A stretch of 23,989 nucleotides of DNA from G026625185 sp963727835 (lineage in GTDB: Bacteria > Desulfobacterota > WTBG01 > JAGOGO01): positions 1 through 23,989 of the forward strand of contig CAVSIB010000025.1 of assembly GCA_963727835.1 (NCBI GenBank), read 5' to 3'. Each line of letters begins with the position of its first letter. Position 1 is the first letter of the stretch. Positions 16,898 through 23,989 of the stretch are shown here, piece by piece. The position numbers and the translations under genes are program-made. Under the pieces are notes generated by a model, which saw only the letters and a program-made list of their open reading frames with translations, made no database searches and was not told the DNA's origin.

Positions 16898-18157
16898 ATG
16901 GGAATGACAATTACCGAAAAAATTTTAGCTGGGCATGCTGGCGTGAAAAAGGTAATTCCGGGAGAAATCATTAATACCCGGGTTGATGTGGCGCTGGGAA
17001 ATGATATCACTGCCCCCATTGCCATTGAAGAATTCCGAAAAGCGGGGGGCAAAAAAGTTTTTGATCACGATAAAGTTGTTCTTGTCCCGGATCATTTCAC
17101 TCCCAATAAAGATATTTCTTCAGCAAAACAATGCCAGATTTTACGCGAGTTTGCCAAGGAACAAAATCTGACCCATTACTTTGATCAGGGCGACGTGGGG
17201 GTGGAGCATGCGCTTTTGCCGGAAAAGGGACTTGTTTTGCCGGGTGATGTGGTCATTGGCGCTGACAGTCATACCTGCACGTATGGGGCTTTGGGCGCTT
17301 TTGCCACGGGCGTGGGAAGCACTGATTTGGCGTATGCGATGATGACCGGAGAATCCTGGTTTCGGGTGCCGGAGACCATGAAATTTATTTATAAGGGTAA
17401 ACTTCCCCTCTGGGTAGATGGTAAGGACTTGATTTTATTTACCATCGGTGATATCGGGGTTGAGGGAGCACGGTATAAAGCGATGGAATTTACGGGTGAG
17501 GCAATAGCGGAACTCTCCATGGCTGGCAGGTTTACTATGGCCAATATGGCTATCGAAGCTGGAGCCAAAAATGGTATTTTTATCCCGGATGAAAAAACGA
17601 AAGTCTATGTTGAAGAACGAAAGACGCGGAAATACGCTTTTTATACCAGTGATCCGGATGCTGAGTATACGGAGGTCAAGGAGTACGATATTTCTCTTCT
17701 TGAACCTCAGGTTGCCTTTCCTCACCTTCCTTCAAATGTGCGGGGCATCAGCACTGTTGGTTCATTGCCGATTGACCAGGTGGTGATCGGCTCGTGTACG
17801 AATGGAAGGATAGAAGATTTAAGGGTTGCGGCTCAGATTTTGAAAGGCCGGAACGTGGCCCCGTTTGTCCGATTGATTATTATTCCTGCTACCCCGGCTA
17901 TCTATCGGCAGGCTTTAGAAGAGGGACTTTTTCAGATCTTCCTCGATAGTAAAGGAGTTATCAGCCCGCCTACCTGTGGCCCTTGTCTTGGAGGACATAT
18001 GGGAATTTTAGCCAAAGGTGAGCGCGCAGTAGCGACGACGAATCGAAATTTCGTCGGCCGGATGGGAGACCCGGGGAGTGAGGTCTACCTTGCGGGACCG
18101 GCAGTGGCCGCTGCTTCCGCAGTACTGGGAAGGATCGGAGGACCTGATGACCTGTGA
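16898..18157 (+). CDS. leuC: 3-isopropylmalate dehydratase, large subunit
   Basis: Isomerises 2-isopropylmalate to 3-isopropylmalate with LeuD in leucine synthesis; it is a cytoplasmic [4Fe-4S] hydro-lyase. The 419-aa protein is of the shorter LeuC/HacA type. Cluster ligands are Cys300 (VVIGSCTNGR), Cys360 and Cys363 (SPPTCGPCLGGH). Other family motifs are PDHFTPNKDI, GADSHTCTYGALGAFATGVG and RNFVGRMGDPGSEVYLAGP. The ATG at 16898 follows AAGGGAG at 10 nt. It is first in the operon behind a consensus promoter. Its stop codon lies inside the left arm of a long imperfect hairpin that fills the gap to leuD. A homoaconitase-like role cannot be ruled out from sequence alone, but the leuD and leuB neighbours favour leucine. 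Confidence 0.95.
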   Translation: MGMTITEKILAGHAGVKKVIPGEIINTRVDVALGNDITAPIAIEEFRKAGGKKVFDHDKVVLVPDHFTPNKDISSAKQCQILREFAKEQNLTHYFDQGDVGVEHALLPEKGLVLPGDVVIGADSHTCTYGALGAFATGVGSTDLAYAMMTGESWFRVPETMKFIYKGKLPLWVDGKDLILFTIGDIGVEGARYKAMEFTGEAIAELSMAGRFTMANMAIEAGAKNGIFIPDEKTKVYVEERKTRKYAFYTSDPDAEYTEVKEYDISLLEPQVAFPHLPSNVRGISTVGSLPIDQVVIGSCTNGRIEDLRVAAQILKGRNVAPFVRLIIIPATPAIYRQALEEGLFQIFLDSKGVISPPTCGPCLGGHMGILAKGERAVATTNRNFVGRMGDPGSEVYLAGPAVAAASAVLGRIGGPDDL

Positions 18158-18226
18158 GCGATCTGGAATCTGCGCCGGGGGAAGCTGAGGTGGGCGCTCG
18201 CCGATCATTGATCACAGATCGTCAGG
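18143..18226 (+). promoter_or_regulatory. Long imperfect hairpin spanning the leuC stop
   Basis: 18143-18162 can pair with 18207-18226 over 20 positions: 16 Watson-Crick, 2 G-U and 2 mismatches. A nested stem GCGCC (18172-18176)/GGCGC (18193-18197) sits in the loop. It covers the leuC stop and most of the leuC-leuD gap. There is no T-tract, so it is probably not a terminator; candidate roles are an mRNA processing or stability element, or a dispersed repeat. Confidence 0.55.
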
Positions 18227-18258
18227 TTGAATAGCTAAGAATCTAAAAGGAGAAAACC

Positions 18259-18771
18259 GTGAAGTTTAGAGGTAGAGTCTGGAAATTTGGAGCCAACATT
18301 GATACGGATGCGATCATTCCCGCTCGGTATCTCAGCACGTCTGATCCGGCACTGCTGGCCAAACATTGCATGGAAGATGCTGATCCTGAGTTTATAAAAA
18401 AAATGAAGCCGGGAGATATCATCATCGCCGAGCGGAATTTCGGTTGCGGTTCATCCCGTGAGCATGCCCCGTTAGCGATTAAGGCCGCGGGGATTTCGTG
18501 TGTGATTGCCAAGAGCTTTGCCCGGATTTTTTACCGCAACTCCTTTAACATGGGTCTTCCTATTTTTGAGTCATCAGATCTGGCGGATAATGCTGCTGAG
18601 GGAGACGAGATCGAGGTTGACGCCACGTCCGGTGAGATCGTCAATCTTACCCGCAATAAGAAATTTAAAGCAAACCCGATTCCTCCCTTTATGCAGGAAT
18701 TGATTGCCAGTGGAGGATTAATGAAGTATGCTCAAAAAAAAACAAATGAAAAAGGATTAAGCTATGGGTAA
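18259..18771 (+). CDS. leuD: 3-isopropylmalate dehydratase, small subunit
   Basis: Partner of LeuC; this swivel domain closes the active site. The 170-aa protein has the family signatures NIDTDAIIPARYL near the N-terminus, ERNFGCGSSREHAPLAIKAA (about 58-77), and KSFARIFYRNSFNMGLP. The start is GTG at 18259, with AAGGAG (18247-18252) 6 nt upstream. It is separated from leuC by about 100 nt containing the hairpin and overlaps leuB by 8 nt, so leuD and leuB are probably translationally coupled. Length is normal for the stand-alone small subunit. Confidence 0.95.
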   Translation: MKFRGRVWKFGANIDTDAIIPARYLSTSDPALLAKHCMEDADPEFIKKMKPGDIIIAERNFGCGSSREHAPLAIKAAGISCVIAKSFARIFYRNSFNMGLPIFESSDLADNAAEGDEIEVDATSGEIVNLTRNKKFKANPIPPFMQELIASGGLMKYAQKKTNEKGLSYG

Positions 18772-19849
18772 AAGTCACCTGATTGCGGTTATTCCTGGAG
18801 ACGGGACCGGCCCGGAAGTCATTGCTGAAGGTATTAAGGTTCTCAGCGCAGTATCCAAGATAGAAAATTTTAAAATTGAGTTCGTATTCTATGATTTTGG
18901 AGGGGACCGTTACCTTCGTACGGGAGAGGTTCTTCCCAACTCCGCTTTGGAAGAATTTCGGAAAATGGATGCCATTTATTTGGGTGCTATAGGCCATCCA
19001 AAAGTAAAGCCAGGTATTTTAGAAAAAGGGATACTTTTGACTACCCGGTTTGAGCTGGATCAGTATATTAATCTCCGGCCGGTAAAACTTTATCCGGGCG
19101 TGGATACTCCGCTTAAGGATAAAGGGCCGGCGGACATTGACTTTGTCGTGATCCGCGAAAACACCGAGGGTTTATATACCGGAAGCGGTGGGGTTTTAAA
19201 AAAGGGGACACTTGATGAAGTGGCAGTCCAAGAATCTATCAACACCCGCAAAGGGGTTGAACGCTGTCTGCGATATGCTTTTAATTTCTGCCGCAAGCGC
19301 AATAAAGAGAAAAAACTTACCCTTTGCGGAAAGACCAATGTTTTAACGTATGCTTTTGACCTCTGGGAAAGGGTTTTTTATGCGGTGGGCCAGGAGTATT
19401 CTGACATTAGAACCGATTATGCTCATGTTGATGCCACGTGTATGTGGATGGTGAAAAATCCGGAGTGGTTTGATGTGATCGTAACTGATAATATGTTTGG
19501 CGACATCATTACTGATCTGGGGGCCATGATTCAGGGAGGATTGGGGGTTGCTGCAGGAGGGAACATTAACCCCGAAGGAGTTTCCATGTTTGAGCCGATG
19601 GGGGGATCAGCACCAAAGTACACGGGTAAAAACGTAATCAATCCTATTGCGGCAATTTTCGCAGCGCAGATGATGTTGGAAGAACTGAAAGAAGAAAGTG
19701 CCGGAGGAAGAATTGAAAAAGCAGTCATGAAGGTATTGACCCATGACATAAAAAGTGTCTCAGCCGGACAAATGGGCCATACTACCTCAGAGATCGGCGA
19801 TTTAGTCGTGAACTATATGGTGGAGGACAAGGGAAGAGTTTCCTCGTGA
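18764..19849 (+). CDS. leuB: 3-isopropylmalate dehydrogenase (LeuB-type)
   Basis: Oxidatively decarboxylates 3-isopropylmalate using NAD, the third leucine-specific step. The 361-aa protein belongs to the isocitrate/isopropylmalate dehydrogenase family: GDGTGPEV (12-19), LDQYINLRPVKLYPG with substrate-binding Arg, VIRENTEGLYTG, catalytic GKTN (Lys190) and metal-binding Asp in HVDA (D223) and DNMFGDIITDLG (D247, D251), then GGSAPKYTGKNVINPIAA. AAGGA precedes the ATG, which lies inside the end of leuD. Its TGA overlaps the rsmD start (GTGA). The family also contains tartrate and homoisocitrate dehydrogenases; the leuC-leuD context makes LeuB the best call. Confidence 0.9.
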   Translation: MGKSHLIAVIPGDGTGPEVIAEGIKVLSAVSKIENFKIEFVFYDFGGDRYLRTGEVLPNSALEEFRKMDAIYLGAIGHPKVKPGILEKGILLTTRFELDQYINLRPVKLYPGVDTPLKDKGPADIDFVVIRENTEGLYTGSGGVLKKGTLDEVAVQESINTRKGVERCLRYAFNFCRKRNKEKKLTLCGKTNVLTYAFDLWERVFYAVGQEYSDIRTDYAHVDATCMWMVKNPEWFDVIVTDNMFGDIITDLGAMIQGGLGVAAGGNINPEGVSMFEPMGGSAPKYTGKNVINPIAAIFAAQMMLEELKEESAGGRIEKAVMKVLTHDIKSVSAGQMGHTTSEIGDLVVNYMVEDKGRVSS

Positions 19850-20397
19850 GGGTGTTTGGTGGAACATTACAAGGCAGGCGCTTACAAACCTGTCGGGTTG
19901 CGTCGCTTCGACCAACGTCGGAAAAGATACGAGAGGCGCTATTTAACATCCTTGTTCCCTTATTAACAGAAGGCCCGGTTTTAGACCTCTTTGCCGGAAC
20001 CGGGAGTTTAGGGATTGAGGCTTTAAGCCGGGGGATGGAACGGGCAGTTTTTGTAGAGCGTAATGCCACCATTATTCCCTTTTTAAAGAAAAATATTAGT
20101 CATTGCCACTTAGAAGAGAAGTCCGAGGTCATTGCGTTTCCGGTAAGTAAAGGGCTCAAAATCCTTAAATCACGCAACGAGAAGTTCGAATTGATTTTTT
20201 TAGACCCCCCCTACCAGGAAAAGCTTGCCGGAAAAACTTTGTTGGAGATTAGTGAGGCGAAACTCGTAACGGAGAATGGTCTTGTTATTGCAGAACATTC
20301 ATCCAAAGAAATACTTGAAGAAAGTTACGGAAGGTTAAAAATGGATGATCAGCGCACGTATGGTCAAACCTTAGTTTCTTTTTTTTTATTTGTATAA
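19846..20397 (+). CDS. rsmD: 16S rRNA (guanine966-N2)-methyltransferase
   Basis: Methylates G966 of 16S rRNA during small-subunit assembly. The 183-aa protein shows the RsmD N-terminus (MRVFGGTLQGRRL), then RPTSEKIREALFNIL, the SAM-binding VLDLFAGTGSLGIEALSRG and catalytic DPPY (120-123). The GTG start at 19846 shares four bases (GTGA) with the leuB stop, so it is translated by coupling. An rsmD-coaD pair is common in bacteria; attachment to leu genes is the less usual part. Residues 170-183 (TYGQTLVSFFLFV) end as expected for the family. Confidence 0.93.
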   Translation: MRVFGGTLQGRRLQTCRVASLRPTSEKIREALFNILVPLLTEGPVLDLFAGTGSLGIEALSRGMERAVFVERNATIIPFLKKNISHCHLEEKSEVIAFPVSKGLKILKSRNEKFELIFLDPPYQEKLAGKTLLEISEAKLVTENGLVIAEHSSKEILEESYGRLKMDDQRTYGQTLVSFFLFV

Positions 20398-20420
20398 TGT
20401 TAACATGAAAAGGGGGTTTT

Positions 20421-20915
20421 ATGGAGCGAACTGCAGTGTATCCAGGGTCATTTGATCCCATCACCAATGGACATCTGGATCTCATTCGGAGAGGATTGAA
20501 TGTTGTTGAGCATCTCATAGTGGCTGTGGCAGTCAATCCTGCTAAGACACCTGTCTTTACTTTGGAAGAGAGACTGGAAATGATAAGAGTAGCAGTGGGT
20601 GATAACCCCAGAACAACCGTAGATAGCTTCAGCGGTCTTGTGGTGGATTATCTCCAAAATTCCAATACGCATATTTTGCTTCGAGGTTTACGGGCAGTCT
20701 TAGACTTTGAATACGAATATCAGATGGCCCTCATGAACCGAAGGATGGACCGCAAAGTAGAGACCATCTTTATGATGACTGGGTATAAATGGTTTTATGT
20801 TAGTTCTCGGATTATCAAGGAAGTGGTTTTTTCGGGCGGATCAGTGGAGGGCTTGGTTCCTGCTTTTGTGAACCAGAAGTTAAAAGAAAAATACCAACAA
20901 AGCAGACAAAAGTAA
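20421..20915 (+). CDS. coaD: Phosphopantetheine adenylyltransferase
   Basis: Transfers AMP from ATP to 4'-phosphopantetheine, making dephospho-CoA, the penultimate step to coenzyme A. The 164-aa protein is full length: AVYPGSFDPITNGHLDLI with the nucleotidyl-transferase TNGH motif (15-18), LLRGLRAVLDFEYEYQMALM, and the second ATP motif, here KWFYVSSRIIKEV where many homologues read FISSSLVKEI. AGGGGG precedes the ATG; the gap to rsmD is 23 nt. It ends the leu operon. AATTTTAAAATT followed by T's just after the stop might weakly terminate transcription. Confidence 0.96.
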   Translation: MERTAVYPGSFDPITNGHLDLIRRGLNVVEHLIVAVAVNPAKTPVFTLEERLEMIRVAVGDNPRTTVDSFSGLVVDYLQNSNTHILLRGLRAVLDFEYEYQMALMNRRMDRKVETIFMMTGYKWFYVSSRIIKEVVFSGGSVEGLVPAFVNQKLKEKYQQSRQK

Positions 20916-20998
20916 TTTTAAAATTTTTTGGAGTTTACGTTCAAAATTCCTTAAAACACAAAAAAATAAACTTTTTTTCGAAAAACATAGGGGGATAG

Positions 20999-21463
20999 TT
21001 ATAATTTTTCCATGGCCCCATAAACACCGCGAAGCCGGTCACGCAACACATAAGCAAGTCTTTCCATTACCTTAAAACCTGCCGGAAGGTTTTTCCACAA
21101 CTCTTCCCTTAAAGCAGAACCCTCGATTGCAATGACCTCTGTTTTTCGGGTGCATAGTGCCGAAGACATGAGGCAATGAGATTCGCCCAAAAGCGCTAAC
21201 CACGATCCTAACGCTCTTCCTGGTCCTAAAATTGCAATTCTTAACTGAGCTTTTCGATCTCCTAAATCAACCGAGCGTTCTAAGGAAACCTGCCCTTCCT
21301 TGATGATGTAAATTTTGTTTCCCTGTTCTCCTTGATGGAATATCGCTTCTCCGGGTCGGTACTGTTCGGTGTGGCAGAGAGAAATGATCGGATTGATCTC
21401 TTCTTTGGAAAGAATAACCAAAAGTTCACATTTGAGTAACACCGGGAGAATATCTGAGGACAT
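20999..21463 (-). CDS. Cyclic-nucleotide-binding-fold protein, no output domain
   Basis: The 154-aa protein is a single Crp-type beta-barrel domain (EQYRPGEAIFHQGEQGNKIYI, then KEGQVSLERSV) with a C-terminal helix, but no helix-turn-helix, kinase or membrane segment follows. The phosphate-binding cassette is altered: where cAMP binders have a G-E-(L)-A-L-L stretch followed by Arg-Ala, this has LGSWLALLGESHCLMSSA, lacking the cassette Glu and Arg. So it may bind another ligand or none. It converges with coaD, and its start is about 400 nt from the divergent acs promoter region. No good ribosome site is visible before the ATG at 21463. The domain call is firm; the function is not. Confidence 0.8.
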   Translation of the reverse strand: MSSDILPVLLKCELLVILSKEEINPIISLCHTEQYRPGEAIFHQGEQGNKIYIIKEGQVSLERSVDLGDRKAQLRIAILGPGRALGSWLALLGESHCLMSSALCTRKTEVIAIEGSALREELWKNLPAGFKVMERLAYVLRDRLRGVYGAMEKL

Positions 21464-21736
21464 TTTTGTCTATTTTGGAAAATTATCCGAACATTTTTTT
21501 CTATTATTTTACGAAACCGGATAAAAAAGTCAAGATAATCAAAAGATATGAATATGATGAATATGAATAAAAAAAATTAATGAAAAAAAATCTTGCCGCA
21601 GAAAAAATCTATGTTAAAAAACCGTTTTTTTTTTGGGTTTAAGATTAATTTACAGCTTGTAAAAAAAAATTTTATTTGACCGGTGCTTTTTTAGGTGCAA
21701 CGGTGAAAAAAAAATCATTTTAATAAGTTATAAAGC

Positions 21737-21765
21737 TTGACTTGTATTTTTTTTTGGCATATATA
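21737..21765 (+). promoter_or_regulatory. Sigma70-type promoter of acs
   Basis: TTGACT (21737-21742) and TATATA (21760-21765) are 17 nt apart; the spacer contains a T9 run. Transcription would begin near 21772, about 90 nt before the acs ATG and just upstream of the palindrome at 21781. Confidence 0.7.
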
Positions 21766-21780
21766 TTGCTCACTTACAAC

Positions 21781-21802
21781 TGAATGAATGATTATTCATT
21801 CA
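21781..21802. promoter_or_regulatory. FadR/TetR-like operator in the acs leader
   Basis: TGAATGAAT (21781-21789) and ATTCATTCA (21794-21802) are perfect 9-bp inverted arms around 4 nt. Read from 21785, the 18-mer TGAATGATTATTCATTCA agrees at 17 of 18 positions with the Bacillus FadR box as I recall it (TGAATGAMTANTMATTCA). Sitting about 10 nt past the predicted transcription start, a bound TetR-family repressor would block acs transcription. The regulator itself is not in the window. Confidence 0.6.
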
Positions 21803-21861
21803 TATAGATGCGAAATAAATTCAAAGCTTATTAAATATCTAAACGAAAGGAGTAAAAGATT

Positions 21862-23826
21862 ATGGCAGATCAAAAAACAATTACCTCAATGATGGCGGAA
21901 GACCGTAAATTTGAGCCGTCGAAGGAGTTTGTCTCCAAAGCCGCTATTAAAAGCATGGATGAATACAAAAAGATGTATAAAGAATCCATTGAGAACCCGG
22001 AAAAATTTTGGGGAAAGGAAGCTGAGGAAATCCTTTGGGATAAAAAGTGGGATAAATTTTCCGACCACGACTTCGCAAATGCAAAGATCAAATTTTTTGT
22101 TGGTGGGAAAGTAAATGCCGCCAAAAACTGCTTGGATAAGCATCTAAATACTCCCCGCAAAAATAAAGTTGCATTAAGGTGGGTAGGAGAGCCCGTGGGG
22201 GAAAGCAAAAACTACACCTATGCTGAACTTCACCGTGAAGTGTGCAAATTTGCTAATGTTCTTAAGAAAATGGGCGTCAAAAAGGGAGATCGCGTAACCA
22301 TTTACCTTCCCATGATCCCCGAGCTTCCCGTTTCTTTGCTTGCCTGTGCCCGGATCGGCGCTATTCACAGCGTGGTTTTCGGCGGATTCAGCGCTGAATC
22401 TCTCCGGGACCGAATCATCGATTGTGGTTCTAAGTTTCTTATCACCAATAACTTTGGATACCGGAGCGGTAAAGTTCTTTCATCCAAAGACGTTGCTGAT
22501 CAGGCGCTTGCCCAGTGCCCGGATGTTAAGAAGACGGTCGTCGTCCAACGCGTTGTAAAAGAAACCAAGATGCAGGCAGGAAGAGATTTCTGGTACCATG
22601 AACTGATGGCCGAGGCAAGCCCTGATTGTCCGGCAGAACTGATGGATGCTGAAGATCCACTCTTTATTCTTTACACCAGCGGGAGCACCGGAAAGCCAAA
22701 AGGTGTGCTTCACACCATCGGCGGGTATCTTACCTTTGTCCACTCCAATATGAAATATGTTTTTGATATTCAGGATAAGGACGTATTCTGGTGTACTGCT
22801 GATATCGGGTGGGTAACCGGTCACAGCTTTATCGTGTACGGCCCCTTGTCAACCGGCGCCACTTCCCTGATGTTCGAAGGTGTTCCTACCTGGCCGGCGG
22901 TTGACCGATTCTGGGAGATTGTTGAGAAAGATAAGGTCTCCATTTTCTATACTGCTCCCACGGTATTGCGGTCCCTCATGAAAGAAGGCGATGAGTGGGT
23001 CAACAAGCATGATCTGAGTTCATTACGTCTGCTTGGTTCGGTCGGTGAGCCCATTAACCCGGAAGCCTGGATGTGGTACTACCAGGTGGTGGGGAAGAAT
23101 CGCTGCCCGATTGTGGACACGTACTGGCAGACCGAGACCGGCGGACATCTTATTACCCCGATACCCGGAGCATTTTCGCTCAAGCCTGGTTCAGCCACCG
23201 CACCGTTCTTTGGCGTTGATGTGGCTATTCTCCGCGAAGACCGAAGCGAGGCAGGTGCAAACGAGGGTGGATACCTCGTTATCAGACAGCCATGGCCTGG
23301 GATGATGCGGAGTGTGTATGGCGATCCTCAACGATTCTTTGATACCTACTTCACCCAATTCCCCGGCTGTTATTCTTCAGGAGACGGCGCTCGGCGCGAT
23401 GATGATGGATGCCTCTGGCTGATGGGCCGGCTGGATGACGTGGTGAATGTTTCCGGTCACCGTATGGGAACAGCAGAGATCGAAAGCGCTCTCGTGTCCC
23501 ATCCCAGTGTGGCTGAAGCCGCAGTGGTCGGATTCCCTCATGACATCAAAGGCGAGGGCCTCTATGCGTTTGTGACCGTGAACGTGGGCGTTGATAAAAC
23601 CGAACAGTTGAAAAAAGAACTTGTTGCGCATGTGCGTAAAGAGATCGGCCCGATTGCTGCGCCGGATAAAATTCATTACGCTGATGCTCTGCCCAAGACC
23701 AGAAGCGGAAAGATCATGCGGCGTATTCTCAAGAAAATTGCTGCAGGTGATATTTCTAATATCGGCGATATCACGACGTTGGCTGATCCGAGCGTTGTAG
23801 ACATCCTGGTCAGTGGAAGAATTTAA
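21862..23826 (+). CDS. acs: Acetyl-CoA synthetase (AMP-forming)
   Basis: Activates acetate to acetyl-CoA through acetyl-AMP, in the cytoplasm. The 654-aa protein has the normal length and all core motifs: the P-loop-like YTSGSTGKPKG (271-281), TYWQTETGG (419-427), GRLDDVVNVSGHRMGTAEIE at the domain hinge, and PKTRSGKIMRR near the end, with Lys617 at the position of the regulatory acetyl-lysine of Salmonella Acs (K609). The N-terminal 120 residues (FWGKEAEEILWDKKWDK) are typical of Acs. AAAGGAG lies 9 nt before the ATG. A promoter and a FadR-like operator precede it, and a 15-bp hairpin follows. The frame is clean over 2 kb. Propionyl-CoA synthetase is a less likely alternative. Confidence 0.97.
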   Translation: MADQKTITSMMAEDRKFEPSKEFVSKAAIKSMDEYKKMYKESIENPEKFWGKEAEEILWDKKWDKFSDHDFANAKIKFFVGGKVNAAKNCLDKHLNTPRKNKVALRWVGEPVGESKNYTYAELHREVCKFANVLKKMGVKKGDRVTIYLPMIPELPVSLLACARIGAIHSVVFGGFSAESLRDRIIDCGSKFLITNNFGYRSGKVLSSKDVADQALAQCPDVKKTVVVQRVVKETKMQAGRDFWYHELMAEASPDCPAELMDAEDPLFILYTSGSTGKPKGVLHTIGGYLTFVHSNMKYVFDIQDKDVFWCTADIGWVTGHSFIVYGPLSTGATSLMFEGVPTWPAVDRFWEIVEKDKVSIFYTAPTVLRSLMKEGDEWVNKHDLSSLRLLGSVGEPINPEAWMWYYQVVGKNRCPIVDTYWQTETGGHLITPIPGAFSLKPGSATAPFFGVDVAILREDRSEAGANEGGYLVIRQPWPGMMRSVYGDPQRFFDTYFTQFPGCYSSGDGARRDDDGCLWLMGRLDDVVNVSGHRMGTAEIESALVSHPSVAEAAVVGFPHDIKGEGLYAFVTVNVGVDKTEQLKKELVAHVRKEIGPIAAPDKIHYADALPKTRSGKIMRRILKKIAAGDISNIGDITTLADPSVVDILVSGRI

Positions 23827-23836
23827 CATACCAACC

Positions 23837-23872
23837 TTGCGTGAGCCCAAGCATTGCCTTGGGCTCACGCAA
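23837..23872 (+). terminator. Perfect 15-bp hairpin after acs
   Basis: TTGCGTGAGCCCAAG (23837-23851) and CTTGGGCTCACGCAA (23858-23872) form a perfect stem with a 6-nt loop (CATTGC), beginning 10 nt past the acs stop. It lacks a T-tract, so it is either a factor-dependent terminator or an mRNA 3'-end stabiliser. Confidence 0.6.
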
Positions 23873-23909
23873 TAGTTATGATGGAATCAGACCCATAAGG
23901 AGGTAACTG

Positions 23910-23989
23910 ATGAAGAAGATAGGGGTTATTTTGTTGGTTTTGTTTTTGAGTATTATGCCGGTAAAGATAATCAGAGCTGATTCAGGAAG
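23910..23989 (+). CDS. Start of an exported protein, cut by the window end
   Basis: AAGGAGG lies 6 nt before an ATG at 23910. The 26 visible codons begin MKKIGVILLVLFLSIMPV: two Lys then a hydrophobic core, a Sec signal peptide with a likely cleavage after KIIRA. The rest lies beyond the window, so the product cannot be named. Its position 83 nt behind acs and past a hairpin suggests it may be a separate unit or part of an acetate-related operon. Confidence 0.7.
   Translation, partial: MKKIGVILLVLFLSIMPVKIIRADSG

Larger units (their letters stand above)
21464..21861. other. AT-rich divergent spacer upstream of acs
   Basis: About 400 nt between the cyclic-nucleotide-fold gene and acs. It has many long A and T runs and no open frame of note. 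Its right part holds the acs promoter, the operator-like palindrome and the ribosome site, described separately. Confidence 0.6.

Overview
The window reads as a stretch of chromosome from a Gram-negative (diderm) bacterium. It carries a TolC-type outer-membrane protein and a lipoprotein with an LSGC lipobox, Shine-Dalgarno motifs are strong, and sigma70-like promoters are easy to see. Base composition is moderate, with AT-rich spacers. PAS kinases, an FmdB-type zinc ribbon, a MOSC protein, a MOT1-type transporter and an RNase HI with an N-terminal extension fit an uncultivated Desulfobacterota/Nitrospirota-like lineage. That placement is an inference, because the window holds no rRNA or ribosomal-protein marker.

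Layout. 1-1300: a 58-aa Cys-rich protein and RNase HI. 1565-3813: a two-component pair, a REC-PAS-HisKA_3 kinase followed by a NarL-type regulator, both frameshifted. 3814-4502: a gene-free convergent spacer with a large inverted repeat. 4503-5676: a frameshifted FmdB-like zinc-ribbon gene on the minus strand, divergent from a MOSC-domain gene that has a clear promoter. 5670-11610, minus strand: dprA, topA, tolC, a BamD-like lipoprotein and acylphosphatase; dprA has three frameshifts and tolC has one. 11625-11696: tRNA-Thr(CGU). 12032-12286: a small zinc-ribbon protein. 12560-16547: three broken genes, namely a CheY-like regulator, a REC-PAS-PAS-HisKA-HATPase-REC hybrid kinase and a MOT1-type sulfate/molybdate transporter. 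16812-20915: a promoter and the operon leuC-leuD-leuB-rsmD-coaD. 20999-21463: a minus-strand cyclic-nucleotide-binding-fold protein. 21737-23872: acs with its promoter, a FadR-like operator and a 3' hairpin. 23910-end: the start of an exported protein.

Working together: leuC, leuD and leuB give the isomerisation and oxidation steps of leucine synthesis and are translationally linked to rsmD (16S rRNA methylation), with coaD (coenzyme A) close behind. The acs gene then uses CoA to activate acetate. The two kinase loci would sense unknown signals.

The most striking property is the distribution of lesions. Eight genes between 1565 and 16547 carry 13 single-base indels, nearly all in short homopolymers, and three in-frame nonsense codons. 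In each case with a complete frame, correcting the indels restores a whole number of codons. The housekeeping genes (topA, leuCDB, rsmD, coaD, acs) are open throughout. Either this is real erosion of sensory, efflux, competence and transport functions, or it is homopolymer sequencing error; the three nonsense substitutions favour at least some real decay. I found no CRISPR array, insertion sequence, phage or clearly novel multi-gene system.
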